DNA of 64,000 nt, from NCBI GenBank assembly GCA_016719895.1, contig JADJYG010000011.1, positions 15,001-79,000 on the forward strand. Reading direction: 5' to 3'. A program made the translations under genes and the position numbers. A model generated the notes under the pieces. The model searched no databases. It worked only from the letters and a program-made list of their open reading frames with translations, and was not told the DNA's origin. Of the stretch, positions 19,319 to 28,802 are shown in pieces (the first letter of the stretch is position 1; each line of letters opens with the position of its first letter). This DNA comes from Saprospirales bacterium. Its GTDB lineage: Bacteria; Bacteroidota; Bacteroidia; Chitinophagales; Saprospiraceae.

Positions 19319-20569
19319 TCAGTCTTCCGTATTTTCGATTTGTGGTGGGCGGACAACCGTCAGTTGCCCGCGCACGCCGTTTTTTTCTTCCATAAAAATA
19401 CCTTTCCACGAAAGGCCGCAAGCATTGTGCAGCCGGCATCCGTCGAGCCACAAGCGTCCGCCCGGCTGCACGGTGATGCGGCTGCCCGCGGGCATCGATA
19501 CGCGACAGGAAAGGCGCAGGCTGCCGCCGGCGGCGATCGTGAGGTCGCCTTCCAGGTCGCGGGCGCCCGTCCAGGATACCGAGTCGGCAATAGTCACCTG
19601 CTGCCCGTCTTGTATGGCGCACCAGCGGGGCTGCAGGCAGCGCCGGACTGGGCTTGTTTCGTTGGCAAATACAGCCTGCACCCGGCCGACCTGGCAGGGG
19701 GTGAGCGCCAGCTGGTAGGCGTTGTAATCCATCATGTTATTGGTGGCCTGATCGCGGCAGGGCGGGTCGGGGGCCCAGTCCCAGCATTTGTTGGGATGAT
19801 CGTTGGTATCTGGGCAGCCATCTTGCGTCCAGGCGTGCGACAGTCCAAGGATATGGCCGATTTCGTGGTTGAGCAGCCCGTCGAAACTGCGCGGACCTTC
19901 CCGGCTTTCGAGTACGCCGGCCATTTTCAGCGCCGTGCCCAGGGCAATACCCTGCCCGTTGGCCCGGTAGGTTTTGGAGCGCATGCTGTCGGGGTGATGC
20001 ACCAGCAAAAAGATATTGACGATTGAATCGGCGCCGATGCCGTACTGCTGGATCACGCGTCGATCGTAGTTGTTCTGGTTTTCTCCCATGGAGACGAAAT
20101 ACACCAGGCTGTCGTCGTAGTGAAAATAAATACCGTCGTCGCCGGGCAGCCCGGGTTGCGGGCTGAGCCGGTAGCAGTAGCGTTTGGGCAATACCGGGGT
20201 GCCTTCCGGCGCGCGCCAGTTGAAGGCGTTGGTATCCAACTCGGCATTGGCATAGTCGAGCATTTGCCGGATGAACACCCGGACGGAGTCTTTTGGCCGG
20301 TGCGCTGTGCCGGTGCTGTTGTCCAGCACATGAACGTTGATGCGGAGGTATCGCATAGGCAAATATTCGGGGTGCGCCGGATGGGGCAGATAGCCGGACC
20401 AGTCCATACAGCTTCCGGGGGCTGCCCGTGGCTGCGCGGCGACCGGGGCTGTACCGGCCGGAGGCTTGAATACGAACCGCCCGGTGCGCAATTTGGAGGT
20501 GCAGGCAGCCACCCCGATGGCTGCCAGCAGCCAGCAAAGGGCCCACCGAATATAGAAGGAATGCCACAT
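19319..20569 (-). CDS. Lipoprotein metalloprotease of the M43 (pappalysin/cytophagalysin) type
   Basis: The start chosen at 20569 gives 416 residues and a lipoprotein signal with Cys in IGVAAC; an upstream in-frame start would overlap the rhodanese gene. The zinc motif HEIGHILGLSH lies near residue 235, followed by a Met-turn NNMMDY about 40 residues later, as in metzincins. A C-terminal segment rich in beta strands (GDLTIAAGGSLRL) resembles a beta-helix repeat. It probably acts on proteins at the cell surface. It is in a tight co-directional run with rhodanese upstream and the membrane protein downstream. Confidence 0.8.
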   Translation of the reverse strand: MWHSFYIRWALCWLLAAIGVAACTSKLRTGRFVFKPPAGTAPVAAQPRAAPGSCMDWSGYLPHPAHPEYLPMRYLRINVHVLDNSTGTAHRPKDSVRVFIRQMLDYANAELDTNAFNWRAPEGTPVLPKRYCYRLSPQPGLPGDDGIYFHYDDSLVYFVSMGENQNNYDRRVIQQYGIGADSIVNIFLLVHHPDSMRSKTYRANGQGIALGTALKMAGVLESREGPRSFDGLLNHEIGHILGLSHAWTQDGCPDTNDHPNKCWDWAPDPPCRDQATNNMMDYNAYQLALTPCQVGRVQAVFANETSPVRRCLQPRWCAIQDGQQVTIADSVSWTGARDLEGDLTIAAGGSLRLSCRVSMPAGSRITVQPGGRLWLDGCRLHNACGLSWKGIFMEEKNGVRGQLTVVRPPQIENTED

Positions 20570-20579
20570 ACCTGCTTGC

Positions 20580-20891
20580 TCAGGGTTTGGTATTGCCAAA
20601 GGCTTCTTTCCAGGCAATGACGCCGCCGATCAGGTTGCGGACATTGGAAAAGCCTTGGGCCTGCAACAGTGCCTGTGCCATGCCGCTGCGCGCGCCGGAA
20701 CGGCAATGCAGCACAATTTCATCGTCCAGGTGCTCTTTGAGTTCCCAGGAACGGTTCATCAGATCACCCACCGGGATCAGCTGGGCGCCCAGGTTGAATT
20801 CCTGGTATTCCCAGGGTTCGCGTACATCGATGAAAACGAATTTTTCACCGGATTGGAGTTTTTCGTGCAATTCTTGAACTGTGATATCCAT
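20580..20891 (-). CDS. Rhodanese-like single-domain sulfurtransferase
   Basis: This 103-residue protein is one rhodanese domain: FIDVREPWEYQ near 20-30 and the active-site loop CRSGARS near 63-69, with the catalytic Cys in place. Single-domain enzymes of this kind move sulfane sulfur from thiosulfate or persulfides. It starts 18 nt after the PASTA protein stop and ends 10 nt before the protease start. Confidence 0.9.
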   Translation of the reverse strand: MDITVQELHEKLQSGEKFVFIDVREPWEYQEFNLGAQLIPVGDLMNRSWELKEHLDDEIVLHCRSGARSGMAQALLQAQGFSNVRNLIGGVIAWKEAFGNTKP

Positions 20892-20909
20892 GGGTTAGCA
20901 GGTGAATTT

Positions 20910-21749
20910 TTACTCCCGGCACCCTGCCGGAAGTTCCTGGGTGAGGTAGAGGTCGATTTGCTCCCCCACGCGCATGACGCCTTCGGGGTCGAATTTGGGC
21001 GTTTGGCGCCAGACGTAGGCGGTTTGTTCGTCTACCACCGAGGCATCGCGCACGACGGCGCCGATACTGAGGTTGCTGCTGGTGATCAAAAAACGGGCGG
21101 CATCGTACGTTTGACAGATGCAGTCGGGGATTTCCACCGTGAGGGTTACTTGTTCGGAAACGATAAAGTCGAGAATGGCGCCCATTTCCACTTTATAACC
21201 GCGTCGGATCTCCTGGGTGATCGTGTCGCCACGGTGCAACACCGCCACGATCGTATTGGGCGCCAGTTTCGGATGGGCCACCCGGGCTAAAATACGGGGT
21301 TTAAGCCCCAGACGGCTGCATTTCCGGCTGTACAGGTCGTAGTCGTCGCTGCCGATCAAATCCGGCATTCGAATGATATCGGGGTTGTTTTTCGTAACGG
21401 TGAAATAGATGGTGCGGCCTTCTTTTACGCGGCTTTCCGCCACCGGATTTTGCGACAGCACCTCGCCCGGGGGGCGGCCGGGCTTGTAGATGGAATCGTT
21501 GATGATCACCTCAAACCCCCTTGAACGGGCTTTCTGCCCTGCTTCCTGCATGCCCATCCCGACGTAATTCGGGATTTGCAAGCTTTCGCCGTGGTTGGTA
21601 TAGCATTTCAGCCACCAAAAGGTCAGCAAAAACAAGCCGGCAAAAAAACCGAGCAATCCCAGGCAGTTCTTAACGACGAATGGGGCAGTGAAAAAACTGT
21701 ATAATTCAAATCCGGCGCGCCGAATCTTTAGCCAAAGTTTTTGCATCAT
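20910..21749 (-). CDS. PASTA-domain membrane protein
   Basis: This 279-residue protein has one membrane helix (about 27-48) and three successive PASTA domains outside (about 55-120, 124-190, 200-270), recognisable by IPNYVGM, VLSQNPVAES and MPDLIGSD. No kinase domain is attached. Stand-alone PASTA proteins are common in Bacteroidota next to envelope genes and are thought to bind peptidoglycan. It begins the leftward gene run that ends at 17413. Confidence 0.85.
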   Translation of the reverse strand: MMQKLWLKIRRAGFELYSFFTAPFVVKNCLGLLGFFAGLFLLTFWWLKCYTNHGESLQIPNYVGMGMQEAGQKARSRGFEVIINDSIYKPGRPPGEVLSQNPVAESRVKEGRTIYFTVTKNNPDIIRMPDLIGSDDYDLYSRKCSRLGLKPRILARVAHPKLAPNTIVAVLHRGDTITQEIRRGYKVEMGAILDFIVSEQVTLTVEIPDCICQTYDAARFLITSSNLSIGAVVRDASVVDEQTAYVWRQTPKFDPEGVMRVGEQIDLYLTQELPAGCRE

Positions 21750-21932
21750 ATCGTGAACAGACTAGGGGACGAGGTGTCGGGTTTGAACTGGTGGAAGAGT
21801 TGGCAAAAGTAGAACAGTAACGCGAAACACGCCCAGTATTTTATCCCACATTCCGTTTCTTTACGCCCGGAAATTGCCCGCAACCGCCCTTTTCTATTTC
21901 TTAACCACCTATTTCTTTCGCATCTCTTTGCC

Positions 21933-23018
21933 ATGTACGAAAATCCCAGGCTTATTCTCGATTCGTCCAACCCACCGGAACCCGGACAGATGCTCTGGCG
22001 CAGCCCGAGCAATCTGGCCATCATCAAATATTGGGGAAAACACGGCGTGCAACTGCCCCGCAACCCCTCGTTGAGTTTTACGCTGGCGGCCTCCTGTACC
22101 GACACTGCCCTGGAATATGCGTTCAAGGAAACGGCGGATAATCAGATTGACCTGGAGTTTTATTTCCAGGGTGAAAAAAATGAAGCGTTTCGGGCCAGGA
22201 CGCTGACTTTTCTGGAAAGCCTGACGCCGCAATTTCCCTTTCTGCGGCAGCTCCAGCTGACCGTGCGCACCGGAAATTCCTTCCCGCACTCGGCCGGTAT
22301 CGCTTCTTCGGCGTCGGGCATGTCGGCACTGGCGCTCGGGTTGTGCTCGCTGGAAGATGCGTTGTTCGGCACGCTGCAGGACGCCGAAGCCTTTGACCGC
22401 AAAGCCTCCTATATCGCGCGGCTGGGCAGCGGCAGCGCTTGCCGGTCCATATTTCCCAAGGCGGCCGTGTGGGGCGCCACGCCGGCCGTGCCGGGCGCTT
22501 CCGATGAATATGCCGTGCCGGCAGAAGACCTGCTGCACCCGGTGTTTCATGATTTCCACAACGATATCCTGATCGTCAGCACGGCCGAAAAACCGGTGAG
22601 CAGCCGCGCCGGACATGCACTCATGGAAGGCAACCCGTATGCCGAATCCCGCTATGCCCAGGCCCGGTCGCGGCTGACGGCCCTGCTCAGCGCCCTTCGC
22701 TCCGGCGATTTGCAGGATTTTGGAAAAATAGCCGAAGACGAAGCCCTTACCCTGCACGCGTTGATGATGAGCAGCAATCCGTCTTTCCTGCTCCTGCACC
22801 CAAATACGCTGGCCTTGATCGAAAAAATCCGCGCCTATCGCGCCGAAACCAAACACCCCGTGTTTTTCAGCCTTGATGCAGGCCCCAATATCCACTTGTT
22901 GTATCCGGGCGACATTATTGCCGAAGTGCGGGGCTGGATCGAAGACGAACTCCGGCAACACTGCGCGGATGGCTGGTTTATCCAGGATTGGGTGGGCGAC
23001 GGGCCGGAGGAGATGTGA
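21933..23018 (+). CDS. mvaD: Diphosphomevalonate decarboxylase
   Basis: This 361-residue GHMP-superfamily enzyme carries the family motif NLAIIKYWGK at the N-terminus (about 28-37) and the ATP loop SFPHSAGIASSASG near 110-124. SGSACRS and a C-terminal SLDAGPNIHLL complete the family pattern. It converts mevalonate 5-diphosphate to isopentenyl diphosphate, so this organism uses the mevalonate route to isoprenoids. The gene stands alone; other pathway genes are not in view. Confidence 0.92.
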   Translation: MYENPRLILDSSNPPEPGQMLWRSPSNLAIIKYWGKHGVQLPRNPSLSFTLAASCTDTALEYAFKETADNQIDLEFYFQGEKNEAFRARTLTFLESLTPQFPFLRQLQLTVRTGNSFPHSAGIASSASGMSALALGLCSLEDALFGTLQDAEAFDRKASYIARLGSGSACRSIFPKAAVWGATPAVPGASDEYAVPAEDLLHPVFHDFHNDILIVSTAEKPVSSRAGHALMEGNPYAESRYAQARSRLTALLSALRSGDLQDFGKIAEDEALTLHALMMSSNPSFLLLHPNTLALIEKIRAYRAETKHPVFFSLDAGPNIHLLYPGDIIAEVRGWIEDELRQHCADGWFIQDWVGDGPEEM

Positions 23019-23050
23019 AGGCCCGGGCATTGCGTGCCTTTTCGAAAATA

Positions 23051-23082
23051 TTTGGTCCGAACCTGTACTGTCCTTACCTTTG
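23051..23082 (+). promoter_or_regulatory. Bacteroidota-type promoter
   Basis: TTTG at 23051-23054 and TACCTTTG at 23075-23082 are separated by 20 nt, a near-ideal match to the Bacteroidota -33/-7 consensus. It should drive the Cys-rich protein and TonB receptor that follow. Confidence 0.7.
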
Positions 23083-23162
23083 TGCCGGAAATGGCGCGGC
23101 CATAAACAGACGCGGTCAGTAGCGCTTTGATCTTTGGATATTGATAATTGGTAACTTCCAAC

Positions 23163-23636
23163 ATGTTTTTCCGCAGAAACAAACTGGTGCTTTGGCTTTG
23201 GATGGCAGCCTTGCTGGCCTCCACGATCGGCATTAGCGTGCAGCAGATTTACTGCTACTGCGCAGGGAAAACAACGGTATCCATCTTCCGGGAGGCGCCC
23301 GACGCCTGCGCTGCCCCGGATATGGCCGCTCCGGATGCATGCTGTAAAGCGGAAGTCACGTCCTGTTGTGCGAAAAAAAACGTCCGGAAGAACAACGAGC
23401 ATGATTGCACCAAAAAGACGGTAAAGGTTTTTCAGTTAAAGACCGAATTTATCGTTGGCCACCCCCTGGACCTTTCTTTTGATTTTCCAATGTGGGCGGA
23501 TGAACTACCGGAGATTCTCCACCTCTACCGCCCGGCCCTTTGCACGGCGGAACCCGCCAACAAGGCCCCGCCCATCCCGCCTCCCCCCGTTTCGGGCCGC
23601 ATGATTTGCCTGCGGCACGAAGTTTTTCGTTGCTAG
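23163..23636 (+). CDS. Cys-rich HYC_CC_PP-like small exported protein
   Basis: A 157-residue protein starts at the ATG at 23163. It has an N-terminal signal or membrane segment (about 8-26), then IYCYCAGK, CCAKKN and a Pro run PPIPPPP. This is the arrangement of the Bacteroidota family named for its HYC, CC and PP motifs. Such genes commonly precede TonB-dependent receptors, as here (120 nt to the next start). The closely spaced Cys and His suggest metal, possibly copper, binding; that is inference. Confidence 0.65.
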   Translation: MFFRRNKLVLWLWMAALLASTIGISVQQIYCYCAGKTTVSIFREAPDACAAPDMAAPDACCKAEVTSCCAKKNVRKNNEHDCTKKTVKVFQLKTEFIVGHPLDLSFDFPMWADELPEILHLYRPALCTAEPANKAPPIPPPPVSGRMICLRHEVFRC

Positions 23637-23656
23637 TCGTATGGTTTTTCAAGCAT

Positions 23657-23690
23657 CCGCACCGGAGCTGTTCCGGTAGTGCGGTTTTTT
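23657..23690 (+). terminator. Intrinsic terminator (partial) between Cys-rich gene and TonB receptor
   Basis: A CCGCAC/GTGCGG stem with an inner CGGA/TCCG extension is followed by six T. Some read-through into the TonB receptor gene is likely, since the receptor has no obvious promoter of its own. Confidence 0.65.
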
Positions 23691-23755
23691 ATTGATTCAC
23701 CCTACTATTTTACCGGTGGAGCGCCCATACGGGCGCGCCGCACAGCAACTGAAAA

Positions 23756-25990
23756 ATGAAACCATTCTTTTTTCTCCTGTTCTGTTTAAGCCCCTTTTTG
23801 CTTCTGGCCCAGCAACCCGCCGGGATATCCCGGTTGTACGGTATCGTTACGAATGAAAAAGAAGAACTGCTCATCGGCGCCACCGTTTCCTGGGCCGGCA
23901 GCCGGCAGGGAGCAGTGACCGATACACTTGGCCGTTTTTGGCTTCCACGCCGCGATACGGCAGACACGCTTGTCGTTAAATACGTCGGTTACGGCCCGGC
24001 CCGGGTACAGGTGCTGCCACACGAGGATAGTTTGTGGATTGAAGTAACCGGAATCACCACCATACAGGAAGTGACCATCACCGAAGAAGGTTTTGATACG
24101 CGGGTATCTACCCTGGAAACGCGCAACGTGGAGCGCATACAGCGCAACGAGTTGCGCAAGGCCCCTTGCTGCAACCTGTCGGAAAGTTTTCAAACGAACG
24201 GCGCCGCCGATGTCACCTATTCTAATGCCCTCACCGGCGTAAAAGAAATCCAGATGCTCGGACTGCGCGGTATTTACAGCCAGTTTCTGGTCGAAAACCG
24301 CCCAACGCTGGGCGGTATCGCTACGCCTTTCGCCTTCGAATATATTCCAGGAACCTGGCTCGATGGCATCCAGCTGGCTAAAGGCGCCAGTACGGTTAAA
24401 AACGGAAACGCCGGTATCAGCGGCCAGATCAATGCCGAAATAGTAAAACCGCACCTGGATAAGCCGGTGTTTGTCAATGTGTTCACGTCTACGGAAGGCC
24501 GGGGCGAGTTGAACCTGCATTTGAATAAAAAAGGCCGGGGCAAATTGTCGCATGGCCTGCTTGCCCACGCCAGCGCCGTGGAAAACAAGTGGGATATGAA
24601 CGGCGACAATTTCTACGACGCTCCCAACCGCCAACAGCTGAACGGGCTCTACCGCTTGTTTTATGAGAGCCCCGCGATGTGCGCGCAGTTCAATGTACAG
24701 GCCCTGACCGACCGCCGCCAGGGCGGCCAGATCCGGCCTATCGATAGCATCCCGGGGCTGTTTACCGTCGACCAGCAAAACGACCGCCTGGAGTTGTGGG
24801 GAAAATTCGGCCGGGAAGGCCTCTCCGGAAAGCCCTACAACCAATGGGGAAACATGATGTCGGCTTCCTGGCACCGGACGCACTCGGTTTTCGGCGCAAA
24901 CGTATACGATGCTACCCAGCGCTCGGTCTATTGGCAAACGCTCTACCAAACTATTTTCGGCACGACCGACCACACCATCGTACTGGCGCCCTCCGTGCAA
25001 TACGACGATATCGACGAAACCGTAAACCAGGGAGACCTGAGCCGCACGGAATTCGTACCGGGCGCCATGGTTGAATATACCTACAGCCATCCGGACCTGG
25101 ATATGGGCGTTCCGGACTTTGTATTGGTTCTTGGCGGCCGGGTGGACTGGAACAGCCGTTTCGGCTGGTTTGTTACGCCGCGGCTGAGCGCCAAATATAA
25201 TTTCAGTACCGAAAGTATTCTCCGGGTTTCGGCCGGCCGTGGGTTCCGGTCTGCCAACCTGATTGCCGAGAATATCAGCCTGCTGGCCAGCAACCGGCCT
25301 TTGTATTTTGCCAGCAGCCCGGGTTACGAAACTGCCTGGAATTACGGCGTGAATTTTACGCAAAACTTCAAAATCGCCCGCCGGAACGGCAGCTTCAGCC
25401 TCGACCTCTACCGTACCGATTTCCAGCGGCAAATCCTGGTCGATGTGGATCAATCGCCGACAGCAGTGTATTTTTATCCTCTCGACGGCCAATCGTTTTC
25501 CAACAGCCTGCTGGCTACCCTGCAAGTAACCCCGGTCGCCGGCTTCGACGCCAAACTTGCCTATAAATGGAATGATGTTCGCGCTACGTATGCCGGCGGT
25601 GTACTGCGGACGCCGCCGCTGGTGGCAAAACACCGCGCGCTTCTGACGCTCGATTATACGACACCTGGAAAAAAGTGGATGTTCAATACCAACCTGCAGC
25701 TGGTCGGGCCGCAGCGCTTGCCAGATAATTCGCAGATACCGCACGAATACACGCATGATTTTCCGCCACAAAGCCCGACCTATGCGCTTTGGAGCGCCCA
25801 GGTCACCCGCAGTTGGAAAAAATTGGAGCTATATATCGGAAGCGAGAACATTACCGGTTTCCAGCAACACCAGGCGATCATAGCGGTGAACGACCCTCGC
25901 AGCCCGTACTTCAACGGCTCGCAGCTCTGGGCGCCGGTCATGGGTACGGTAGCGTACCTGGGTATCCGGTTTTCGCCATCCGGATTATAG
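23756..25990 (+). CDS. TonB-dependent outer-membrane receptor
   Basis: This 744-residue protein has a signal peptide (about 1-19) and a CarboxypepD_reg-like domain (about 25-105, with YGIVTNEKEELLIGATV). The plug (about 115-225) includes APCCNLSESFQTN and the KEIQMLGLRG phrase, and a 22-strand-type barrel runs to the end (aromatic C-terminal pattern in AYLGIRFSPSGL). The CC-containing plug is typical of the receptor subfamily found with the small Cys-rich partner upstream, often linked to metal uptake. It has no SusD partner, so it is not a classic Sus transporter. Confidence 0.9.
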   Translation: MKPFFFLLFCLSPFLLLAQQPAGISRLYGIVTNEKEELLIGATVSWAGSRQGAVTDTLGRFWLPRRDTADTLVVKYVGYGPARVQVLPHEDSLWIEVTGITTIQEVTITEEGFDTRVSTLETRNVERIQRNELRKAPCCNLSESFQTNGAADVTYSNALTGVKEIQMLGLRGIYSQFLVENRPTLGGIATPFAFEYIPGTWLDGIQLAKGASTVKNGNAGISGQINAEIVKPHLDKPVFVNVFTSTEGRGELNLHLNKKGRGKLSHGLLAHASAVENKWDMNGDNFYDAPNRQQLNGLYRLFYESPAMCAQFNVQALTDRRQGGQIRPIDSIPGLFTVDQQNDRLELWGKFGREGLSGKPYNQWGNMMSASWHRTHSVFGANVYDATQRSVYWQTLYQTIFGTTDHTIVLAPSVQYDDIDETVNQGDLSRTEFVPGAMVEYTYSHPDLDMGVPDFVLVLGGRVDWNSRFGWFVTPRLSAKYNFSTESILRVSAGRGFRSANLIAENISLLASNRPLYFASSPGYETAWNYGVNFTQNFKIARRNGSFSLDLYRTDFQRQILVDVDQSPTAVYFYPLDGQSFSNSLLATLQVTPVAGFDAKLAYKWNDVRATYAGGVLRTPPLVAKHRALLTLDYTTPGKKWMFNTNLQLVGPQRLPDNSQIPHEYTHDFPPQSPTYALWSAQVTRSWKKLELYIGSENITGFQQHQAIIAVNDPRSPYFNGSQLWAPVMGTVAYLGIRFSPSGL

Positions 25991-26072
25991 ACCACTCCTT
26001 ATACCACACCACCCCGGAGGCAGGAATTGGCCGCACATAAAACGGCGCGGTTCGAGGGCTCCGGGGTGAAAT

Positions 26073-28529
26073 TTATTTGCCGATAATTTCAAAAGATTGT
26101 TCCACCCGGAACCCGCTGGCGTCCACCAGGGCAAGCACGTGTTTGCCGACAGGCGGTTGCAGCGCCATTTGGTGGAACGTTTTGGTGCTGCCGATGTAGG
26201 CGCCGTCGAGATGCCAGAAGATTTCGGTTTCCGGCCGGCGGTGGGTAGCCTGGAACACCGTGCTGCCCAATTTGCCGTCCAGGTCAACGGGGACGTATAT
26301 CCGCGAAGGGTCTTTTGGATAAATCAGCTGCATCGGATTGTGCTCCGGGGCGTTTAAGGCGCTCAGGCAATCGGAACGGAAAGGTGGAGGGGGCCGGTAC
26401 GACGGGTTTTTCCGGATAAAATAAAACTCTTCCAGCGGCGACAGCACAAACCAGGGTTGGTGCTGCATATTGGCGGGCGTCTCGCAGGCGCTGCTGACCT
26501 GCCATTGCCCGGCGCCATCGAGGTGTAGCAACGCATGATACGGGCAGGCAGCCGATTTTAACCCGGCTTTGGGTATCCAGGTCGTATCGGTCTCACAATA
26601 CGGGCCGGCCCGGAAACCGCTTTGCCGGCATACGGCTGCTTCCGCCATATCGTCGTATGGCGGGTCAAACCATCCGTTGCCAGCGGGCAGCCGTTCGAAC
26701 AACTCGAACAATACCGGCGCCGCCATATCCACCCCGATGAGGCCCGGGCGGCCTTCCCCGTCGGCGTTGCCCACCCAAACGCCTACGGCATATTCTGGTG
26801 TGACGCCGGCGGCCCAGGCATCGCGGAACCCGAAACTGGTACCGGTCTTCCAAGCGATATGGCGGCTGGCCTGAAACAATTCCCATTCGCCGGAGCTGGT
26901 CGGCCGTTCCACCTGCTGCATGGCATCGAAGGTAAACCAGATAGCTGCCGCGCCCAACCCTTCCGTGAAAGACGTAAGCCGCTCCATTCCGGGTGTGGCA
27001 TTATTTACGGTGAAGGCGGGCGGCTGAAAATCGCGGGCGCTGTACTGGCCGTTGCGGACATAAAAAGCGCCAAGCCGCCTGCCCATGCAGGCATACATAT
27101 TGGTGATATCCAACAGGTTTGCTTCGGCTCCTCCGAGAATGAGCGACAACCCGTAGTGCGCCGGTGGTTTGCCCAGGGTGGAAAGCCCCAGGCGTTGCAG
27201 CTCGAAGTGGAATTTCCCCAGTCCGTATTGCTGGAGCAATAACACAAACGGTACATTGAGGGAGCGCACCAGCGCCCGGCGGGCCGGCACGGCGCCGTCA
27301 TAGGATTCATAATAGTTTTCGGGCCTGTACTGGCCGAGTTGGGTGGGCACATCGCGCAACAAGCTGTTGGGCAAAATATCGCCGTTTTCCAGTGCCAGGC
27401 CGTACAAAAAGGGTTTTAATATACTGCCCGTGCTGCGCGGCGCGGCGATGATGTCCACCTGGTCGCCATGCTCGGCGCCAGCGCCCGGTACATTGCCTGC
27501 GTATGCCCGTACTAGCCCGGTTGGCACTTCGATGATCACGGCAGCTAAGTTGTGTATGTCATTGCCGCGGTACAATTCCTGACGGCGGGCCAGGGTTTCC
27601 AGTACCAGCTGCTGTAAGTGCCGGTCGATCGTTGTGTGAAGGCGGGTGTTCTGGTTTGGGCCGGTTTGACGGGCCAGCCGGTCCAGCAAATGCGGCGCCA
27701 GTTGGGGCAGCGGCAGCGGCGCTTCGGGCAACGGCTCTTCTTTGGCCAGGGCACAGCCGGAAGCATCGAGATGCCTGGATGCTACCAGCCGGTCCAACAG
27801 CCGGTTGCGCTTTTGCAACAGCGCCTTGCGGTTGCGGCCGGGGTGGATCAGGGCTGGGCTGTTGGGCAGTACGGCAAGCGTGGCAGCCTCCGCCCAGCTC
27901 AGCGCATCCGGCCGCTTGCCGTAGTAGCGCCAGGCAGCGGCTTCAAGCCCCACGACATTGCCGCCAAACGGAGCGTGGGCGGCATATAGGGCCAGGATTT
28001 CCCCCTTCGAATACCCCAGTTCCAGGCGCGTTGCCAGAAAAATTTCCACGAATTTTTGCCACACCGTACGTGGCGGATTCCGGCGGGCCAGCCGAATCAC
28101 CTGCATGCTCAGGGTGCTTCCGCCGCTGACCACCTGGCCGTGCTGGAGGTTGAGCCACAGGGCCCGGCCCAAGCTGAGCGGGTCCACCCCGGGGTGCCAC
28201 CAAAAGCGTTTGTCCTCGAACGCCACTACGCAAACGTTGTATTTTTCGGGCGTTTGTGTGGCAGGCGGAAACCGCCACTGCCCGTCGGAAGCAATCCGGG
28301 CGCCGAGCAATTGGCCGCCGCTATCTTCCAGGATGACCGATAGCGGTTGGTCGAACAGCGGGCGGGGCAAAGAAAAAATCCAGAAGACCGCCAACGCCCC
28401 TAGGCAAAAAAACGTCTTGGGATAACGGCGGCCCCAGCGTTTCAGGCTGGCCCAGGCAGCCAGTATGCCGGCCGTGAGCCGCTTGCGCGATTTTTCCCAG
28501 ATAGAAATTGTAGTCGTGTGCGCGGGCAT
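26073..28529 (-). CDS. pbpC: Penicillin-binding protein 1C (bifunctional glycosyltransferase/transpeptidase)
   Basis: This 818-residue protein has an N-terminal membrane helix (about 38-55). A GT51 glycosyltransferase domain (about 75-240) carries the catalytic Glu in VAFEDKRFWWH and the GGSTLSMQ motif. The transpeptidase domain has SxxK in STGSILK near 366 and KTGT near 561, and the PBP1C-specific BiPBP_C domain is at the C-terminus (about 725-818). It polymerises and cross-links peptidoglycan at the outer face of the inner membrane. An alpha-2-macroglobulin gene often accompanies pbpC, but none is next to it here. Confidence 0.92.
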   Translation of the reverse strand: MPAHTTTISIWEKSRKRLTAGILAAWASLKRWGRRYPKTFFCLGALAVFWIFSLPRPLFDQPLSVILEDSGGQLLGARIASDGQWRFPPATQTPEKYNVCVVAFEDKRFWWHPGVDPLSLGRALWLNLQHGQVVSGGSTLSMQVIRLARRNPPRTVWQKFVEIFLATRLELGYSKGEILALYAAHAPFGGNVVGLEAAAWRYYGKRPDALSWAEAATLAVLPNSPALIHPGRNRKALLQKRNRLLDRLVASRHLDASGCALAKEEPLPEAPLPLPQLAPHLLDRLARQTGPNQNTRLHTTIDRHLQQLVLETLARRQELYRGNDIHNLAAVIIEVPTGLVRAYAGNVPGAGAEHGDQVDIIAAPRSTGSILKPFLYGLALENGDILPNSLLRDVPTQLGQYRPENYYESYDGAVPARRALVRSLNVPFVLLLQQYGLGKFHFELQRLGLSTLGKPPAHYGLSLILGGAEANLLDITNMYACMGRRLGAFYVRNGQYSARDFQPPAFTVNNATPGMERLTSFTEGLGAAAIWFTFDAMQQVERPTSSGEWELFQASRHIAWKTGTSFGFRDAWAAGVTPEYAVGVWVGNADGEGRPGLIGVDMAAPVLFELFERLPAGNGWFDPPYDDMAEAAVCRQSGFRAGPYCETDTTWIPKAGLKSAACPYHALLHLDGAGQWQVSSACETPANMQHQPWFVLSPLEEFYFIRKNPSYRPPPPFRSDCLSALNAPEHNPMQLIYPKDPSRIYVPVDLDGKLGSTVFQATHRRPETEIFWHLDGAYIGSTKTFHQMALQPPVGKHVLALVDASGFRVEQSFEIIGK

Positions 28530-28802
28530 AAACGTATCAGGAGCAATTTAATTTCGGGCTATATTTTTTGTGTGTAAACGCCGGAAAGCCAGGGCATATA
28601 GAGTGCCAGCAGCGAATTAATCTTTTATTCGCGCAACCGGGCGAACTTTTTTGGCAGTAAAATTGTATCATAACTACAGCGGGGGCCCTTATAATGGGTT
28701 TTTTGTAAAAAGTCAATTTATTTGACAAAAATTTTGCAAAAAATTAGAAACCTTTCGCTGAAATTTCGTTTTAGTAGGAAACATAAATACTGCTTTGTCC
28801 AT

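Noticed and set aside
21909..23402. 497-codon open frame antisense to mvaD
   Set aside because: It mirrors a clear enzyme gene, with no motif or signal; a GC-rich coding shadow.
23786..25771. 661-codon open frame antisense to the TonB receptor
   Set aside because: Composition is that of a reverse-frame shadow and the plus-strand receptor motifs are complete.
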